Shown here: positions 52,896 to 61,691 of the stretch, piece by piece
Position numbering within the stretch: position 1 is the stretch's first letter
Layout of the letters: every line of letters starts with the position of its first letter
Assembly: GCF_900168015.1 (NCBI RefSeq)
Contig: NZ_FUYR01000004.1
Coordinates: 1-64,000, forward strand
Source: Daejeonella lutea
Lineage (GTDB): Bacteria; Bacteroidota; Bacteroidia; Sphingobacteriales; Sphingobacteriaceae
Direction of reading: 5' to 3'
Length of the DNA stretch: 64,000 bases
Notes under the pieces: generated by a model
The model's input: the letters and a program-made list of their open reading frames with translations, nothing else
Told to the model about the DNA's origin: nothing
Databases searched by the model: none
Translations under genes and position numbers: made by a program

Positions 52896-53594
52896 ATGAG
52901 TACTCAGAATTTACTTCAGGAGATAAAGGGTTTAGGGATCGTAGAATCACTGAAGTACATCGCTGATAAATATCCTGGGCAAGTAGTATTCTCTACCAGT
53001 TTTGGATGGGAAGACCAGGTGATATCACATATCATATTTAAAAATGATTTGCCTATCAAGGTGTTCACCCTGGAAACAGGCAGATTGTTTCCGGAAACGT
53101 ACTACGTTTGGAACCGGACTCTTGAGATGTACGGAAAGCAAATCCACGCATATTATCCAAATACACTTGCTGTCGAAAACATGATCAGCACGAAAGGACC
53201 AAGCAGTTTTTACGAATCAGTGGAGAACCGTAAAGAATGCTGCGGGATTCGAAAAGTGGAGCCTTTAAAGCGGGCATTAGCAGGAAATTCGGTATGGATA
53301 ACAGGTATCCGTGCTGACCAGTCAATGAACCGTGAGCACATGGATAACGTGGAGTGGGACGAAGGCAATCAAATCTTAAAATATCACCCAATTTTTGATT
53401 GGACATTGGATCAGGTAAAGCAATTTATCAGGGAAAATAATATCCCTTATAATCCGCTGCATGACAAAGGTTTTCCAAGTATCGGCTGCGCCCCATGTAC
53501 TCGCGCTGTACGGGAAGGCGAAGATTTTCGTGCCGGAAGATGGTGGTGGGAAGATCAGAGTAAAAAGGAGTGTGGCTTACACACTACTACATAA
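52896..53594 (+). CDS. cysH: Adenylylsulfate (APS) reductase
   Basis: A 232-residue CysH-family reductase giving sulfite. The substrate loop is VVFSTSFGWEDQVI (about 29-42). Cys pairs in KECCGIRKV (about 113) and GCAPCTRAV (about 196-204) mark the [4Fe-4S] type that prefers APS over PAPS, and the catalytic Cys is in KKECGLH (about 225). This fits CysN lacking an APS kinase part. It follows the sulfhydrylase by eight bases. Confidence 0.94.
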   Translation: MSTQNLLQEIKGLGIVESLKYIADKYPGQVVFSTSFGWEDQVISHIIFKNDLPIKVFTLETGRLFPETYYVWNRTLEMYGKQIHAYYPNTLAVENMISTKGPSSFYESVENRKECCGIRKVEPLKRALAGNSVWITGIRADQSMNREHMDNVEWDEGNQILKYHPIFDWTLDQVKQFIRENNIPYNPLHDKGFPSIGCAPCTRAVREGEDFRAGRWWWEDQSKKECGLHTTT

Positions 53595-53613
53595 TATAAT
53601 TATTCATCGGGAA

Positions 53614-53666
53614 GTGCTCCCCTTCCTTAAAGTGGAGCTGTCCCGCGCATGCGGGACTGAGGGGTT
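53614..53666. repeat. REP-like palindromic element between cysH and cysD
   Basis: The block contains nested hairpins: GTGCTCC with GTGGAGC-type arms and GTCCCGCGCATGCGGGAC (53640-53657), ending in TGAGGGGTT. The wording GGAGCTGTC...GACTGAGGGG recalls short palindromic repeats common in Bacteroidetes intergenic DNA. It could slow decay or adjust the ratio of the mRNA parts. Confidence 0.55.
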
Positions 53667-53692
53667 TAAGGCCCACGTGATTTTAACAAAAT

Positions 53693-54598
53693 ATGACTAC
53701 ACAGGACACAACGTATTTAGACCAGCTGGAAGCCGAAGCAATTCACATATTGCGCGAGGTTGCCGGCCAGTTTGAAAAACCAGCTTTGCTGTTTTCCGGA
53801 GGGAAGGATTCGATAACACTTGTCAGGCTTGCAGAAAAGGCATTCAGGCCGGGGAAATTCCCGTTTCCTTTAGTGCACATCGATACCGGGCATAATTTTC
53901 CAGAGACGATAAGCTATAGGGATAAAATGATTGAGAGGCTGGGCGAGAAGCTAATTGTAGGGTATGTGCAGGATTCAATCGACCAGGGTAAAGTGATTGA
54001 GCAGACTGGTAAGAATGCCAGCAGAAATGCATTGCAGACGGTCACGTTGCTCGACACAATAGCTGCCAATAAGTTTGATGCATGTATAGGAGGTGCCCGC
54101 AGGGATGAGGAAAAAGCCCGTGCCAAAGAACGAATCTTTTCTGTTCGCGATGAGTTTGGGCAGTGGGATCCGAAACGCCAGCGGCCTGAGTTATGGAACG
54201 TGTACAATGGCAAGATCCACAAAGGCGAAAACGTTCGTGTATTCCCAATAAGCAACTGGACTGAGCTTGATGTCTGGAACTATATACGCAGGGAAAAAAT
54301 TGAGCTTCCAACCATCTATTTTGCCCACCAGCGTGATGTGATCACCAGGAATGGTCAATTGATGGCAGCGGCAGATTTCCTTAATATCGATGAACATGAT
54401 CGTATTGAGCACAAGAATGTTCGTTTCCGCACTGTCGGGGACATGACCTGTACTGCGGCTGTGGAGTCAGACGCATTTTTAATAGATGATATAATTGAAG
54501 AAATAAGGTCCTCAAAGATCAGCGAAAGAGGAGCCCGTATGGATGATAAAGTTTCTGAAGCTGCAATGGAAGACCGCAAAAAGGGAGGATATTTTTAA
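53693..54598 (+). CDS. cysD: Sulfate adenylyltransferase subunit 2
   Basis: A 301-residue ATP-PP-loop enzyme, the catalytic subunit of ATP sulfurylase. The PP loop is LLFSGGKDSITL (about 32-43), followed by HIDTGHNFPETI (about 63) and GGARRDEEKARAKERIFS (about 130). It works with CysN, whose ATG overlaps its stop codon, to make APS from sulfate and ATP. Length and motifs are normal. Confidence 0.96.
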   Translation: MTTQDTTYLDQLEAEAIHILREVAGQFEKPALLFSGGKDSITLVRLAEKAFRPGKFPFPLVHIDTGHNFPETISYRDKMIERLGEKLIVGYVQDSIDQGKVIEQTGKNASRNALQTVTLLDTIAANKFDACIGGARRDEEKARAKERIFSVRDEFGQWDPKRQRPELWNVYNGKIHKGENVRVFPISNWTELDVWNYIRREKIELPTIYFAHQRDVITRNGQLMAAADFLNIDEHDRIEHKNVRFRTVGDMTCTAAVESDAFLIDDIIEEIRSSKISERGARMDDKVSEAAMEDRKKGGYF

Positions 54599-55848
54599 TG
54601 GATTTACTTAAATTTTTTACAGCAGGAAGTGTCGATGATGGTAAAAGTACCCTAATCGGCAGACTTCTTTATGATAGTGAATCTATACTGGCAGATCAGC
54701 TGGAAGCACTTCAGCAATCCAACCGCAAAAATGACGATGGGACAATTGACCTTGCAATTTTAACGGACGGACTAAAAGCGGAGCGCGAGCAGGGAATTAC
54801 TATTGATGTCGCATATAAATATTTCCAGACCGATAAACGCAAATTTATCATTGCTGATACTCCGGGACATATTCAGTATACCCGGAATATGGTGACAGGT
54901 GCATCCAACTCTAATCTTGCCATCATTTTGGTAGATGCGAGGAATGGGGTTGTTGAACAAACAATCAGGCATTCATTTATAGTGTCGCTGCTGGAGCTGA
55001 AGCATGTTGTTGTTTGTATCAACAAAATGGACATGGTCGATTATAGTGAGCAGACCTTTAATGACATTCATAAAGCATATTCTGAGATCGCCACCAAGCT
55101 ACATTTAAATGAAGTTACCTATATCCCGGTTAGTGCGCTGAAAGGGGATAATGTTGTTAATGTTTCCGGTAATATGCCGTGGTATACGGGTAAGAGTTTG
55201 CTGGATCATCTCGAAACTATCGAAGTAAATGAAGATGAAAAATCCCCGCAGGCGCGTATGCCGGTGCAATGGGTCATCAGACCGCAGACGGATGAGCTTC
55301 ACGACTATCGTGGATATGCTGGCCGAGTGTCTAGTGGAAGTTTCCATGTGAATGACAAGGTTACTGTTTTGCCATCAGGGGTACGATCGGAGATCAGCAG
55401 GATTGAAACGTTTGGGCAGGACCAGGCTGAGATTCATAGCGGTATGTCAGTAACGCTTCATCTTAAAGATAATATCGATATAAGCAGGGGCGATATCCTC
55501 GTGAATTCTTCACATGAGCCGATAGTATCCCAGCTAATAGAAGCTGATTTATGCTGGATGGACACTCGACCGCTGGACGATTCGATGATGTACCTGATTC
55601 AGCATAACAGCAAACAAACGAAATGTAAGATCCGTGAAATTCTCCACAAAGTAAATATTAACACGCTAGATAAAATCCCAGCTGATAGCTTCCAGCTAAA
55701 CGATATCGGCCGGATTGTCATAAAAACCGCTGATCCTCTTGCATTTGACCTATATCATGAGAATAAGCAAAATGGGGGGGCCATACTCATTGACAGCCGC
55801 ACTAATTTGACTGTGGGAGCTTTGATGTTCAGGGCTTCAGTTGAATAA
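54598..55848 (+). CDS. cysN: Sulfate adenylyltransferase subunit 1 (GTPase)
   Basis: A 416-residue EF-Tu-like GTPase that drives APS formation. G motifs are GSVDDGKSTLIG (about 10-21), EQGITIDVAYKYF, DTPGH (about 87), NKMDMVDY (about 143) and the G5-like PVSALKGDNV. It ends after domain III and has no APS-kinase (CysC) extension, which agrees with the APS-type reductase encoded upstream. Its start overlaps the cysD stop codon (TAATG). Confidence 0.96.
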   Translation: MDLLKFFTAGSVDDGKSTLIGRLLYDSESILADQLEALQQSNRKNDDGTIDLAILTDGLKAEREQGITIDVAYKYFQTDKRKFIIADTPGHIQYTRNMVTGASNSNLAIILVDARNGVVEQTIRHSFIVSLLELKHVVVCINKMDMVDYSEQTFNDIHKAYSEIATKLHLNEVTYIPVSALKGDNVVNVSGNMPWYTGKSLLDHLETIEVNEDEKSPQARMPVQWVIRPQTDELHDYRGYAGRVSSGSFHVNDKVTVLPSGVRSEISRIETFGQDQAEIHSGMSVTLHLKDNIDISRGDILVNSSHEPIVSQLIEADLCWMDTRPLDDSMMYLIQHNSKQTKCKIREILHKVNINTLDKIPADSFQLNDIGRIVIKTADPLAFDLYHENKQNGGAILIDSRTNLTVGALMFRASVE

Positions 55849-55944
55849 TTTGCAAAGGATTAACTAACAAATGAGTAAGTTAGGCGATTAGCAATGTGCT
55901 GATTCGCATGCTCAATGGGTGATAGTATCTTAAAGTAAGCTAAA

Positions 55945-56364
55945 GTGAAAGTAGAATTAAAAAGAGTTAACGATGCGGTACATTTTGAAGGATCTGCGCC
56001 TTCATCGACAGTAAAGGTTCACATAGATGGCTCACCTGATATTGGTGGACAGGGGCTGGGTGTTAGACCTATGGAATTGGTGCTTATGGCCCTGGCTTCC
56101 TGTAGTTCGCTTGACTTCGTGAGCATCCTTAAAAAACAGAAACAGGACCTGCAGGATTTTTCTGTTTCCGTTGAAGGCCAACGCCGCGAGCAGATCCCGA
56201 CGATATTCACCAAAATCCACATGACCTTCAACCTCAAGGGCAGCGTTGATCGGGACAAGGCAAACCGTGCTGCAGAGCTTGCAGTCAAGAAATATTGCTC
56301 TGTACATGATATGCTTGAAGCGGGTGGGGTGGAGATTACATATTCGATAACTATTGGGGAGTAA
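55945..56364 (+). CDS. OsmC-family protein
   Basis: A 139-residue OsmC/Ohr-fold protein, possibly the last gene of the sulfur operon (96-base gap after cysN). The start is GTG at 55945 (MKVELKRVNDAVHFEG). The peroxidase cysteines are visible: one in LMALASCSSLDFVSIL (about 50) and one in VKKYCSVHDMLEAGG (about 118). It could reduce organic hydroperoxides, or act on thiols, which fits a sulfur locus. Confidence 0.87.
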   Translation: MKVELKRVNDAVHFEGSAPSSTVKVHIDGSPDIGGQGLGVRPMELVLMALASCSSLDFVSILKKQKQDLQDFSVSVEGQRREQIPTIFTKIHMTFNLKGSVDRDKANRAAELAVKKYCSVHDMLEAGGVEITYSITIGE

Positions 56365-56390
56365 TCCGGTACAGGGATCGCTTTAGGGAA

Positions 56391-56553
56391 AAGTATCAAG
56401 TATCAGGTATCAAGAAGCATCTCGGATTCCTGTCAGGATGAAGACGACTATGAGATAGTGAGGCCTTTTCAGTCAAGGGATTTTTAGTTTTTAACAAACC
56501 ATTTATCATTTCCGTCCCAATATCTTGATACTTGATACTTGGCTCTTGATCCT
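56391..56553. repeat. Inverted pair of AAGTATC / TTGATAC heptamer arrays
   Basis: AAGTATC and AGGTATC 7-mers at 56391-56419 face their reverse complements (CTTGATA, CTTGGCT) at 56521-56553 across a 100-base spacer. They lie between the OsmC and YceI genes. Confidence 0.78.
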
Positions 56554-56599
56554 TATTCATTCTTGACATTCAGCTTACATGTTGTAACATCTAATTTAA

Positions 56600-56607
56600 T
56601 ATTTTTG
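56600..56607 (+). promoter_or_regulatory. Probable YceI promoter -7 element
   Basis: TATTTTTG matches TAnnTTTG, 20 bases before the ATG at 56628. The -33 position has only a weak TTGACA-like stretch. Confidence 0.45.
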
Positions 56608-56627
56608 TTTAATCAAACTAAAACGAT

Positions 56628-57167
56628 ATGTCAGTAAAAACTAAATGGTCATTAGACCCAACTCACTCAGAGGTTCATTTCAAGGTAAAACACCTGGTGA
56701 TCTCTACGGTTACGGGTACTTTCAAAACATTTGACGGTAGCTTCGCAACAGAAAATGAAGATTTCACGAACGCAGAAATTAATTTTTCCCTGGATGTCAA
56801 TAGTATTGATACTAATCAGGAGCAACGTGATAATCACCTAAAATCAGGAGATTTCTTCGATGCGGAGAAATATCCGAAGATCACGTTCAAATCTACAGCA
56901 TTTACCAAGGATGGAGATGACTATGTTTTACAAGGAGATTTGAGCATTAAGGATGTTACCAAACCAGTGAAACTTAATGTTGAGTATGGTGGAACCGCGA
57001 CAGATTTTTATGGCAATGAGAAAGCCGGTTTTGAAATTACAGGAAAAATCAGCCGTAAGGAATTTGGTCTTACCTGGGATGCAGTAACTGAAGCTGGTGC
57101 AATTGTAGTTGGCGATGAAATCAAAATGAATATCAACGTTCAATTTGCAAAACAAGCTGAACAATAA
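56628..57167 (+). CDS. YceI-family lipid-binding protein
   Basis: A 179-residue protein of the YceI lipocalin-like family, which binds isoprenoid lipids. Hallmarks are WSLDPTHSEVHFKVKHLVIS (about 7-26), GSFATENEDF, HLKSGDFFDAEKYPKITFKS (about 70-89) and ISRKEFGLTWDA (about 141). It has no signal peptide, so this member should be cytosolic. A strong hairpin terminator follows at 57240. Confidence 0.93.
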   Translation: MSVKTKWSLDPTHSEVHFKVKHLVISTVTGTFKTFDGSFATENEDFTNAEINFSLDVNSIDTNQEQRDNHLKSGDFFDAEKYPKITFKSTAFTKDGDDYVLQGDLSIKDVTKPVKLNVEYGGTATDFYGNEKAGFEITGKISRKEFGLTWDAVTEAGAIVVGDEIKMNINVQFAKQAEQ

Positions 57168-57239
57168 ACTTGCTTATGCCATTGTCTGACAGCCTATTCA
57201 GTTAATAGCTGAAACTGTTCAAGACATGGGTTAATCGAT

Positions 57240-57274
57240 AAGGCTATTCGTGATGGGCGGATGGCCTTTTTTTT
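57240..57274 (+). terminator. Intrinsic terminator between YceI and LysE genes
   Basis: AAGGCTATTCG pairs with CGGATGGCCTT (two G-U pairs) around TGATGGG, followed by nine T. It overlaps the upstream part of the open frame of the LysE gene, which argues that LysE starts later, at 57286. Confidence 0.82.
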
Positions 57275-57282
57275 TACTTTTG
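57275..57282 (+). promoter_or_regulatory. Probable LysE promoter -7 element
   Basis: TACTTTTG matches TAnnTTTG and ends three bases before the ATG at 57286, so the transcript may be leaderless. It is packed directly behind the T run of the preceding terminator. Confidence 0.4.
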
Positions 57283-57285
57283 CGC

Positions 57286-57897
57286 ATGCTTTTTTTGAAT
57301 TTTCTGATTGGTGCAATCGTCAATTTTATCGGTTATGTCCCCTTAGGGAATGTGAACCTGACGGTTGTCCAACTGACGGTCAACCGTGGAGCTAAAGCAG
57401 CCATGTATTTTATTGTTAGCTTTTCCGTTGTTGAATTCTTTTTCACCTATACCATCATGTATTTCGCCGACTGGTTTGCCGCCCAGCAGCGCTTTCTTTA
57501 CTGGCTTGACTGGATACTGATATTTGTTTTTTTGATTCTGGGATTTTTAAGCTGGTTTAACCATCAAAAAGCCAGAGAAGTGAATTACTCGCTGAAAGAC
57601 AGTGTCCGATACGGCTTAATACTTGGAGTTGTAAATCCAATGCAGATCCCTTTTTGGATGATAGGCGGAACCTATTTGATTAGCAATGGATGGGTTGAAA
57701 CTGGCAATGGCGCATTGGCGGTGTTTAGTGCTGGTGCAGCTATAGGATCATTTTTTTGCCTGCTTGCCTTTGCCGAATTCAGTTCCTACCTGAACAAAAG
57801 ATTTGCTTTCAGCAGCAAAGTAATCAACAGAAGTATTGCAGTAGTTTTCTTTTTACTGGCGGGGTACCATGTTATTAAGTTGACGGTGGGGAGTTGA
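57286..57897 (+). CDS. LysE-family exporter
   Basis: A 203-residue inner-membrane protein with about six hydrophobic segments and the family motif YVPLGNVNLTVVQLTVNRG (about 16-34), the LysE/RhtB type amino acid exporters. The start at 57286 (MLFLNFLIGAIVNFIGYV) is preferred to the GTG at 57250, since that would place the terminator stem inside the gene. Substrate is not predictable. It ends at a short GTTGACAG heptamer trace and faces a convergent gene. Confidence 0.85.
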   Translation: MLFLNFLIGAIVNFIGYVPLGNVNLTVVQLTVNRGAKAAMYFIVSFSVVEFFFTYTIMYFADWFAAQQRFLYWLDWILIFVFLILGFLSWFNHQKAREVNYSLKDSVRYGLILGVVNPMQIPFWMIGGTYLISNGWVETGNGALAVFSAGAAIGSFFCLLAFAEFSSYLNKRFAFSSKVINRSIAVVFFLLAGYHVIKLTVGS

Positions 57898-57995
57898 CAG
57901 TTGCACTTCAAAAGATTAATGATGTGTTCAAATTATTTACAAAGCGAGCATGTCAAAATTCGGTCCTTGTAAGGACACTGTCAACTTTCCACTGT

Positions 57996-58835
57996 TTAAA
58001 TTCTCGTCCGTTCAAGATAATCCATATTATATTTCATGCTTTCCAGTGGAGTCTTTGCGTACTCCTCTTGCTCGATAAAGAAGTATTTTAATCCGGATTC
58101 GTTTTGGTTTTGAAGGACTTTGACAATGTCGAGGCCGCCTTTCCCAAATTCAGTGCTATGCTTTTTTTGGAGGTCCATATCTTTAAGATGCCACAGCGGG
58201 AAACGTCCTTTGTATTTTTTGAAGTATTCCAGAGGGTCATTTCCGCTTGCAACTACCCATCCCAAATCCAGTTCCATATGCACTAGTTTAGGATCGGTGT
58301 TATCCATCAGGACGTCATAAAGAACCTGGCCGCCAACCTTCTCGAATTCGTAATCGTGGTTATGGTACCCAAACTTTAATCCCATTTTTCTGCATTCCTC
58401 ACCGCTGCGGTTGAAAACTTCGGCAGTCTGCTTATAATTATCAATGGTCTGTCCCGACTTTGGCATGCTCGAGCAGATCAGATACTCTTGCCCGGCTTCA
58501 GCTGCATCCTCCATGGTTTGTTGCCATTTGGCGTCTACCGCAACATGCCCGCTTCTTAAGGTCATACCGAGATCCTTGCACTCCTGCTTCATCTCTTTCC
58601 CTGTTAAGCCGTAGTAATTGCCTTTTGCACTTCTGGCAGATTCTATTTGTTTGATACCCAGATTTGCCAGTTGTTTTAATGTGCCTTTGGCATCTGCAAG
58701 CATTTCAGTTCTTACAGTATATAATTGAATGCCCGGGTTTTTGATTCTTGCCATGGCGAAGGTAAGCTCAGGAAGAATCATTGAACCGAGTGCCAGTGCT
58801 CCGGCAGACTTTATAAAATGACGGCGTGTTTTCAT
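57996..58835 (-). CDS. Exported sugar phosphate isomerase/epimerase-like protein
   Basis: A 279-residue xylose-isomerase-like TIM barrel. Start at 58835 gives MKTRRHFIKSAGALALGSMI, a Tat signal with the twin Arg followed by HFIK; 33 extra codons upstream make no sense. Metal ligands are likely Glu in IKQIESARS (about 68), HNHDYEF (about 170), HMELDLGW (about 197), WHLKDMD (about 227) and the Glu of FIEQEEYA (about 260). Bacteroidetes have many such Tat-exported proteins acting on sugars or inositol. Substrate unknown. Confidence 0.88.
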   Translation of the reverse strand: MKTRRHFIKSAGALALGSMILPELTFAMARIKNPGIQLYTVRTEMLADAKGTLKQLANLGIKQIESARSAKGNYYGLTGKEMKQECKDLGMTLRSGHVAVDAKWQQTMEDAAEAGQEYLICSSMPKSGQTIDNYKQTAEVFNRSGEECRKMGLKFGYHNHDYEFEKVGGQVLYDVLMDNTDPKLVHMELDLGWVVASGNDPLEYFKKYKGRFPLWHLKDMDLQKKHSTEFGKGGLDIVKVLQNQNESGLKYFFIEQEEYAKTPLESMKYNMDYLERTRI

Positions 58836-58909
58836 AAGTGCTAGTTTGGAGATGAAATTAGGGTTTTTGCGGGGGAAAAGGAAATTGAAATGATAATGAG
58901 ATTTACGGC

Positions 58910-59953
58910 TCACTTCAGGAATTCTAAATTCCAAATCTTCTCTGCTTTCCTGCCGATCAGCCAGAATGACAACGCAAGAACAGCGAAGAAAATTGTTTTA
59001 TCAGTGATGTCCCATAGGTACTCAAAATACCGGCTGTACAAATTGATTAAGAGGAATGTTATTCCAAACTCGCGGGCGATAAGATCTTTGTTGCGGAGCC
59101 CGTATGCGGTGAATGCAATTGAAACTATAACTGAGATTATGCCCCAATAAAGCAGATCAATTTGTTTGACTTTCATCCAGTCTTCGAGCGTTGCAAAATT
59201 GCCGAAGATCGACAGGAGCCACAATGAAATAAATAGATAAAGAAGTCCTATGATGTAGGTAAGATTACGGAACTCATTTATTTTCTGGATCCTCAACATG
59301 GCAAAGCTGAAAGCTACCAGAAGCCCCCCAAACGCTACGAAACGGAGCGGGTAGTTCATTCCCAGGAAATAATGACTCCAGTCAGTCTGGTAGCCGGTCT
59401 CTGTACCAAACCAGCTTCCAAGGGATACAAGGGCGAAAGCCCAGATCAGACCAGAACGAAACTTTAATGCCAGCAGGGCATAAACGATTACAGAAAGGAG
59501 GAATAGGATGGAAAAATGACCTTTGCCATTGTCGAATGTTTTTCCAAGATAAGCAATGCAGCATGCGGTGAGCAGTATGCCGAAGAAAACGATCGCCTCA
59601 TTGCTGAAAACACGTTCAGGGTATCTGTTCTTTCGTTTGCTGCCTTCGTACAAAAGTCCTGCGGCTAATAATCCGGAAATAAGGCTAATGATAATGTCGG
59701 GAGTATCGTATAGTTTTTCGAGCCAGGTGATTACTACGTCATCGATTATCAATGATGCTATGGCGATAATGCCACAGGCCAGGGCAACCCAAAACGAATA
59801 CTGAGCTAAACGCTTCCAGTCAAAGCCTTTTACTTCATAGGACGTATGTAGCTTTTCGGCTGTCGCAGAATCTATAAGTCCTTCGGATTCCCATTTACGG
59901 ATAGCGGAATCCAGAAACTCGCTTTCCTGCTTGTCAAGGTTTAATTTGGCCAA
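58910..59953 (-). CDS. DUF2157 membrane protein
   Basis: A 347-residue inner-membrane protein. Residues about 1-45 are a soluble helical part (FLDSAIRKWESEGLIDSATA) typical of DUF2157; about nine or ten hydrophobic segments follow from 50 to the end. The function of the family is not known. It lies downstream of ribF on the same strand with a 35-base gap, so it may be the last gene of the ftsX-ribF cluster. Confidence 0.85.
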   Translation of the reverse strand: MAKLNLDKQESEFLDSAIRKWESEGLIDSATAEKLHTSYEVKGFDWKRLAQYSFWVALACGIIAIASLIIDDVVITWLEKLYDTPDIIISLISGLLAAGLLYEGSKRKNRYPERVFSNEAIVFFGILLTACCIAYLGKTFDNGKGHFSILFLLSVIVYALLALKFRSGLIWAFALVSLGSWFGTETGYQTDWSHYFLGMNYPLRFVAFGGLLVAFSFAMLRIQKINEFRNLTYIIGLLYLFISLWLLSIFGNFATLEDWMKVKQIDLLYWGIISVIVSIAFTAYGLRNKDLIAREFGITFLLINLYSRYFEYLWDITDKTIFFAVLALSFWLIGRKAEKIWNLEFLK

Positions 59954-59988
59954 TGCTTTATTATAGGTAAAGTATAAATTTAAGCTTT

Positions 59989-60930
59989 TTAGATCAAAAT
60001 CGATCTAACTGCTTCTTCATCTTTAGCCAGTTGGACTTTTAACGCTTCAAGCGAGACGAATTTCTCATCCGGGCGGATGAAATTAAGGAAGTTAATCCGA
60101 ATGGTTTGGTTGTAAATATCCTGGCTGAAGTCAAAGATATTCACCTCTATATTATGCGTCATTCCGTTTATTGTTGGCCGGTGACCAATGTACGCCATCC
60201 CTTTGAGACACTGAGCATCTCCGCTATCCCTGTTTATCTCCACATTAACGGCATATATTCCGTCGGATGGAATGAGTTTATAAATTTCCTCGACAAATAA
60301 GTTAGCTGTAGGGAAGCCCAGAGTACGACCGATCTGATCGCCTTTAATGACTTTTCCGGTGAGGTGAAATGGGTATCCTAAGAAATCATTTGCGGTTCTG
60401 ACGTCACCGCTAAAAATTGCCTGGCGGATCTTGGAGGAGCTGACCGCAACATCATTGATGTCCTGTTCAGGGATCTCTTCCACCTCAAATTTAAAGTCCG
60501 AAGAAAATTTTTGAAGATGCTCTAGCCCACCTTCACGATCCTTTCCGAAACGGTGATCGTAACCGATAACAATATGTTTAGTCCCGATCTTGTCGAGTAA
60601 AACCTTACGAATGTATTCCTGCGGGGAAAGATTTGAGAAATCTCTCGTAAAAGGTGTGATGATAAGGTGATCGATCCCAAGCGCTTCCAGCCTTTCTGCT
60701 TTTTCCTGCATTGTCGTGATAAGCTTAATCGCTTTGTCTTCCGGGTGGAGGATCATTCTCGGATGAGGGAAAAATGTCAAGATAACCGTTTCTCCATTTT
60801 TTTGACGGGCGATTTCCTGAAGTCTGCTTATAATTTTTTGATGCCCGATATGCACTCCATCAAACGTACCAATAGTAACCACAGCGTTGCTGATCTTTGA
60901 AAACTCATCGATGTGATTATATATTTTCAT
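59989..60930 (-). CDS. ribF: Bifunctional riboflavin kinase / FAD synthetase
   Basis: A 313-residue enzyme converting riboflavin to FMN and FAD. The N half is the nucleotidyltransferase with VTIGTFDGVHIGHQKII (about 18-34) and GYDHRFGKDREGG (about 126). The C half is the kinase with KVIKGDQIGRTLGFPTANL (about 192-210) and GMAYIGHRPT. Length is normal. It sits 35 bases after truB, an arrangement also seen in many other bacteria. Confidence 0.96.
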   Translation of the reverse strand: MKIYNHIDEFSKISNAVVTIGTFDGVHIGHQKIISRLQEIARQKNGETVILTFFPHPRMILHPEDKAIKLITTMQEKAERLEALGIDHLIITPFTRDFSNLSPQEYIRKVLLDKIGTKHIVIGYDHRFGKDREGGLEHLQKFSSDFKFEVEEIPEQDINDVAVSSSKIRQAIFSGDVRTANDFLGYPFHLTGKVIKGDQIGRTLGFPTANLFVEEIYKLIPSDGIYAVNVEINRDSGDAQCLKGMAYIGHRPTINGMTHNIEVNIFDFSQDIYNQTIRINFLNFIRPDEKFVSLEALKVQLAKDEEAVRSILI

Positions 60931-60965
60931 GGTTTAAGGAATGGCAAAATTAAACTTTTCGCGTA

Positions 60966-61691
60966 TTATTTAAGCTTGTCCTGTTCTTTCAGAGCCTTAA
61001 TATGATTTACAAGTTCCATCACGCCGAACGCATCCGCAACATGGTAATCCCCGCTTTTGGTGCGTCGGAGGCTGCTCAGATAAGCGCCATTGTTAAGCGA
61101 TTTGCCAAAGTCATACACCAGCGATCGAATGTAAGTTCCCTTACTGCAAACCACTCGAAAATCAATTTCCGGCAGTTCGATACGGGTCAGTTCAAATACG
61201 CTTATACTAACCTTCCGGGTTTTTAGTTCTACATCTTCGCCCCGCCGAGCTTTCATATACAGACGCTCGCCATCAACTTTTACGGCTGAATGTGCTGGCG
61301 GATATTGATCCAGTTCGCCAGTAAACATTCTCGTTTTTTCATGAAGTTGTTCCGTGGTAATCTGGCTTATGTCGAATGTCTCGTTGACTTCGGTCTCCAT
61401 ATCATACGAGGGAGTACTTGCCCCTAAGGTCATGGTTCCGGTGTATTCTTTTTCCTGGGCCTGAAATTCGTCAATCTTTTTGGTAAGCTTCCCGGTACAA
61501 ATGATCAGGAGGCCGGTAGCCAGCGGATCAAGGGTGCCCGCGTGTCCGACTTTAACCTTAATTGGTTTGAATGAATTGCGAATCTTCCCGACAACATCAA
61601 AGCTTGTCCATTTATACGGCTTATTGATGAGGAGCATCTCACCATCGGCAAAATTGAATTCAGGGAACTCTTTCGTGGTAATTTCGTCCAT
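60966..61691 (-). CDS. truB: tRNA pseudouridine-55 synthase
   Basis: A 241-residue pseudouridine synthase making psi-55 in the T loop of tRNAs. Start ATG at 61691 overlaps the TGA stop of uppP (TGATG); the TTG one codon before is rejected. The catalytic Asp lies in VGHAGTLDPLATGLLI (about 48-63); KEYTGTMTLG, QYPPAHSAVKVDGERLYMKA and CSKGTYIRSLVYD are also typical. It lacks a PUA tail, as usual for shorter forms. Confidence 0.96.
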   Translation of the reverse strand: MDEITTKEFPEFNFADGEMLLINKPYKWTSFDVVGKIRNSFKPIKVKVGHAGTLDPLATGLLIICTGKLTKKIDEFQAQEKEYTGTMTLGASTPSYDMETEVNETFDISQITTEQLHEKTRMFTGELDQYPPAHSAVKVDGERLYMKARRGEDVELKTRKVSISVFELTRIELPEIDFRVVCSKGTYIRSLVYDFGKSLNNGAYLSSLRRTKSGDYHVADAFGVMELVNHIKALKEQDKLK

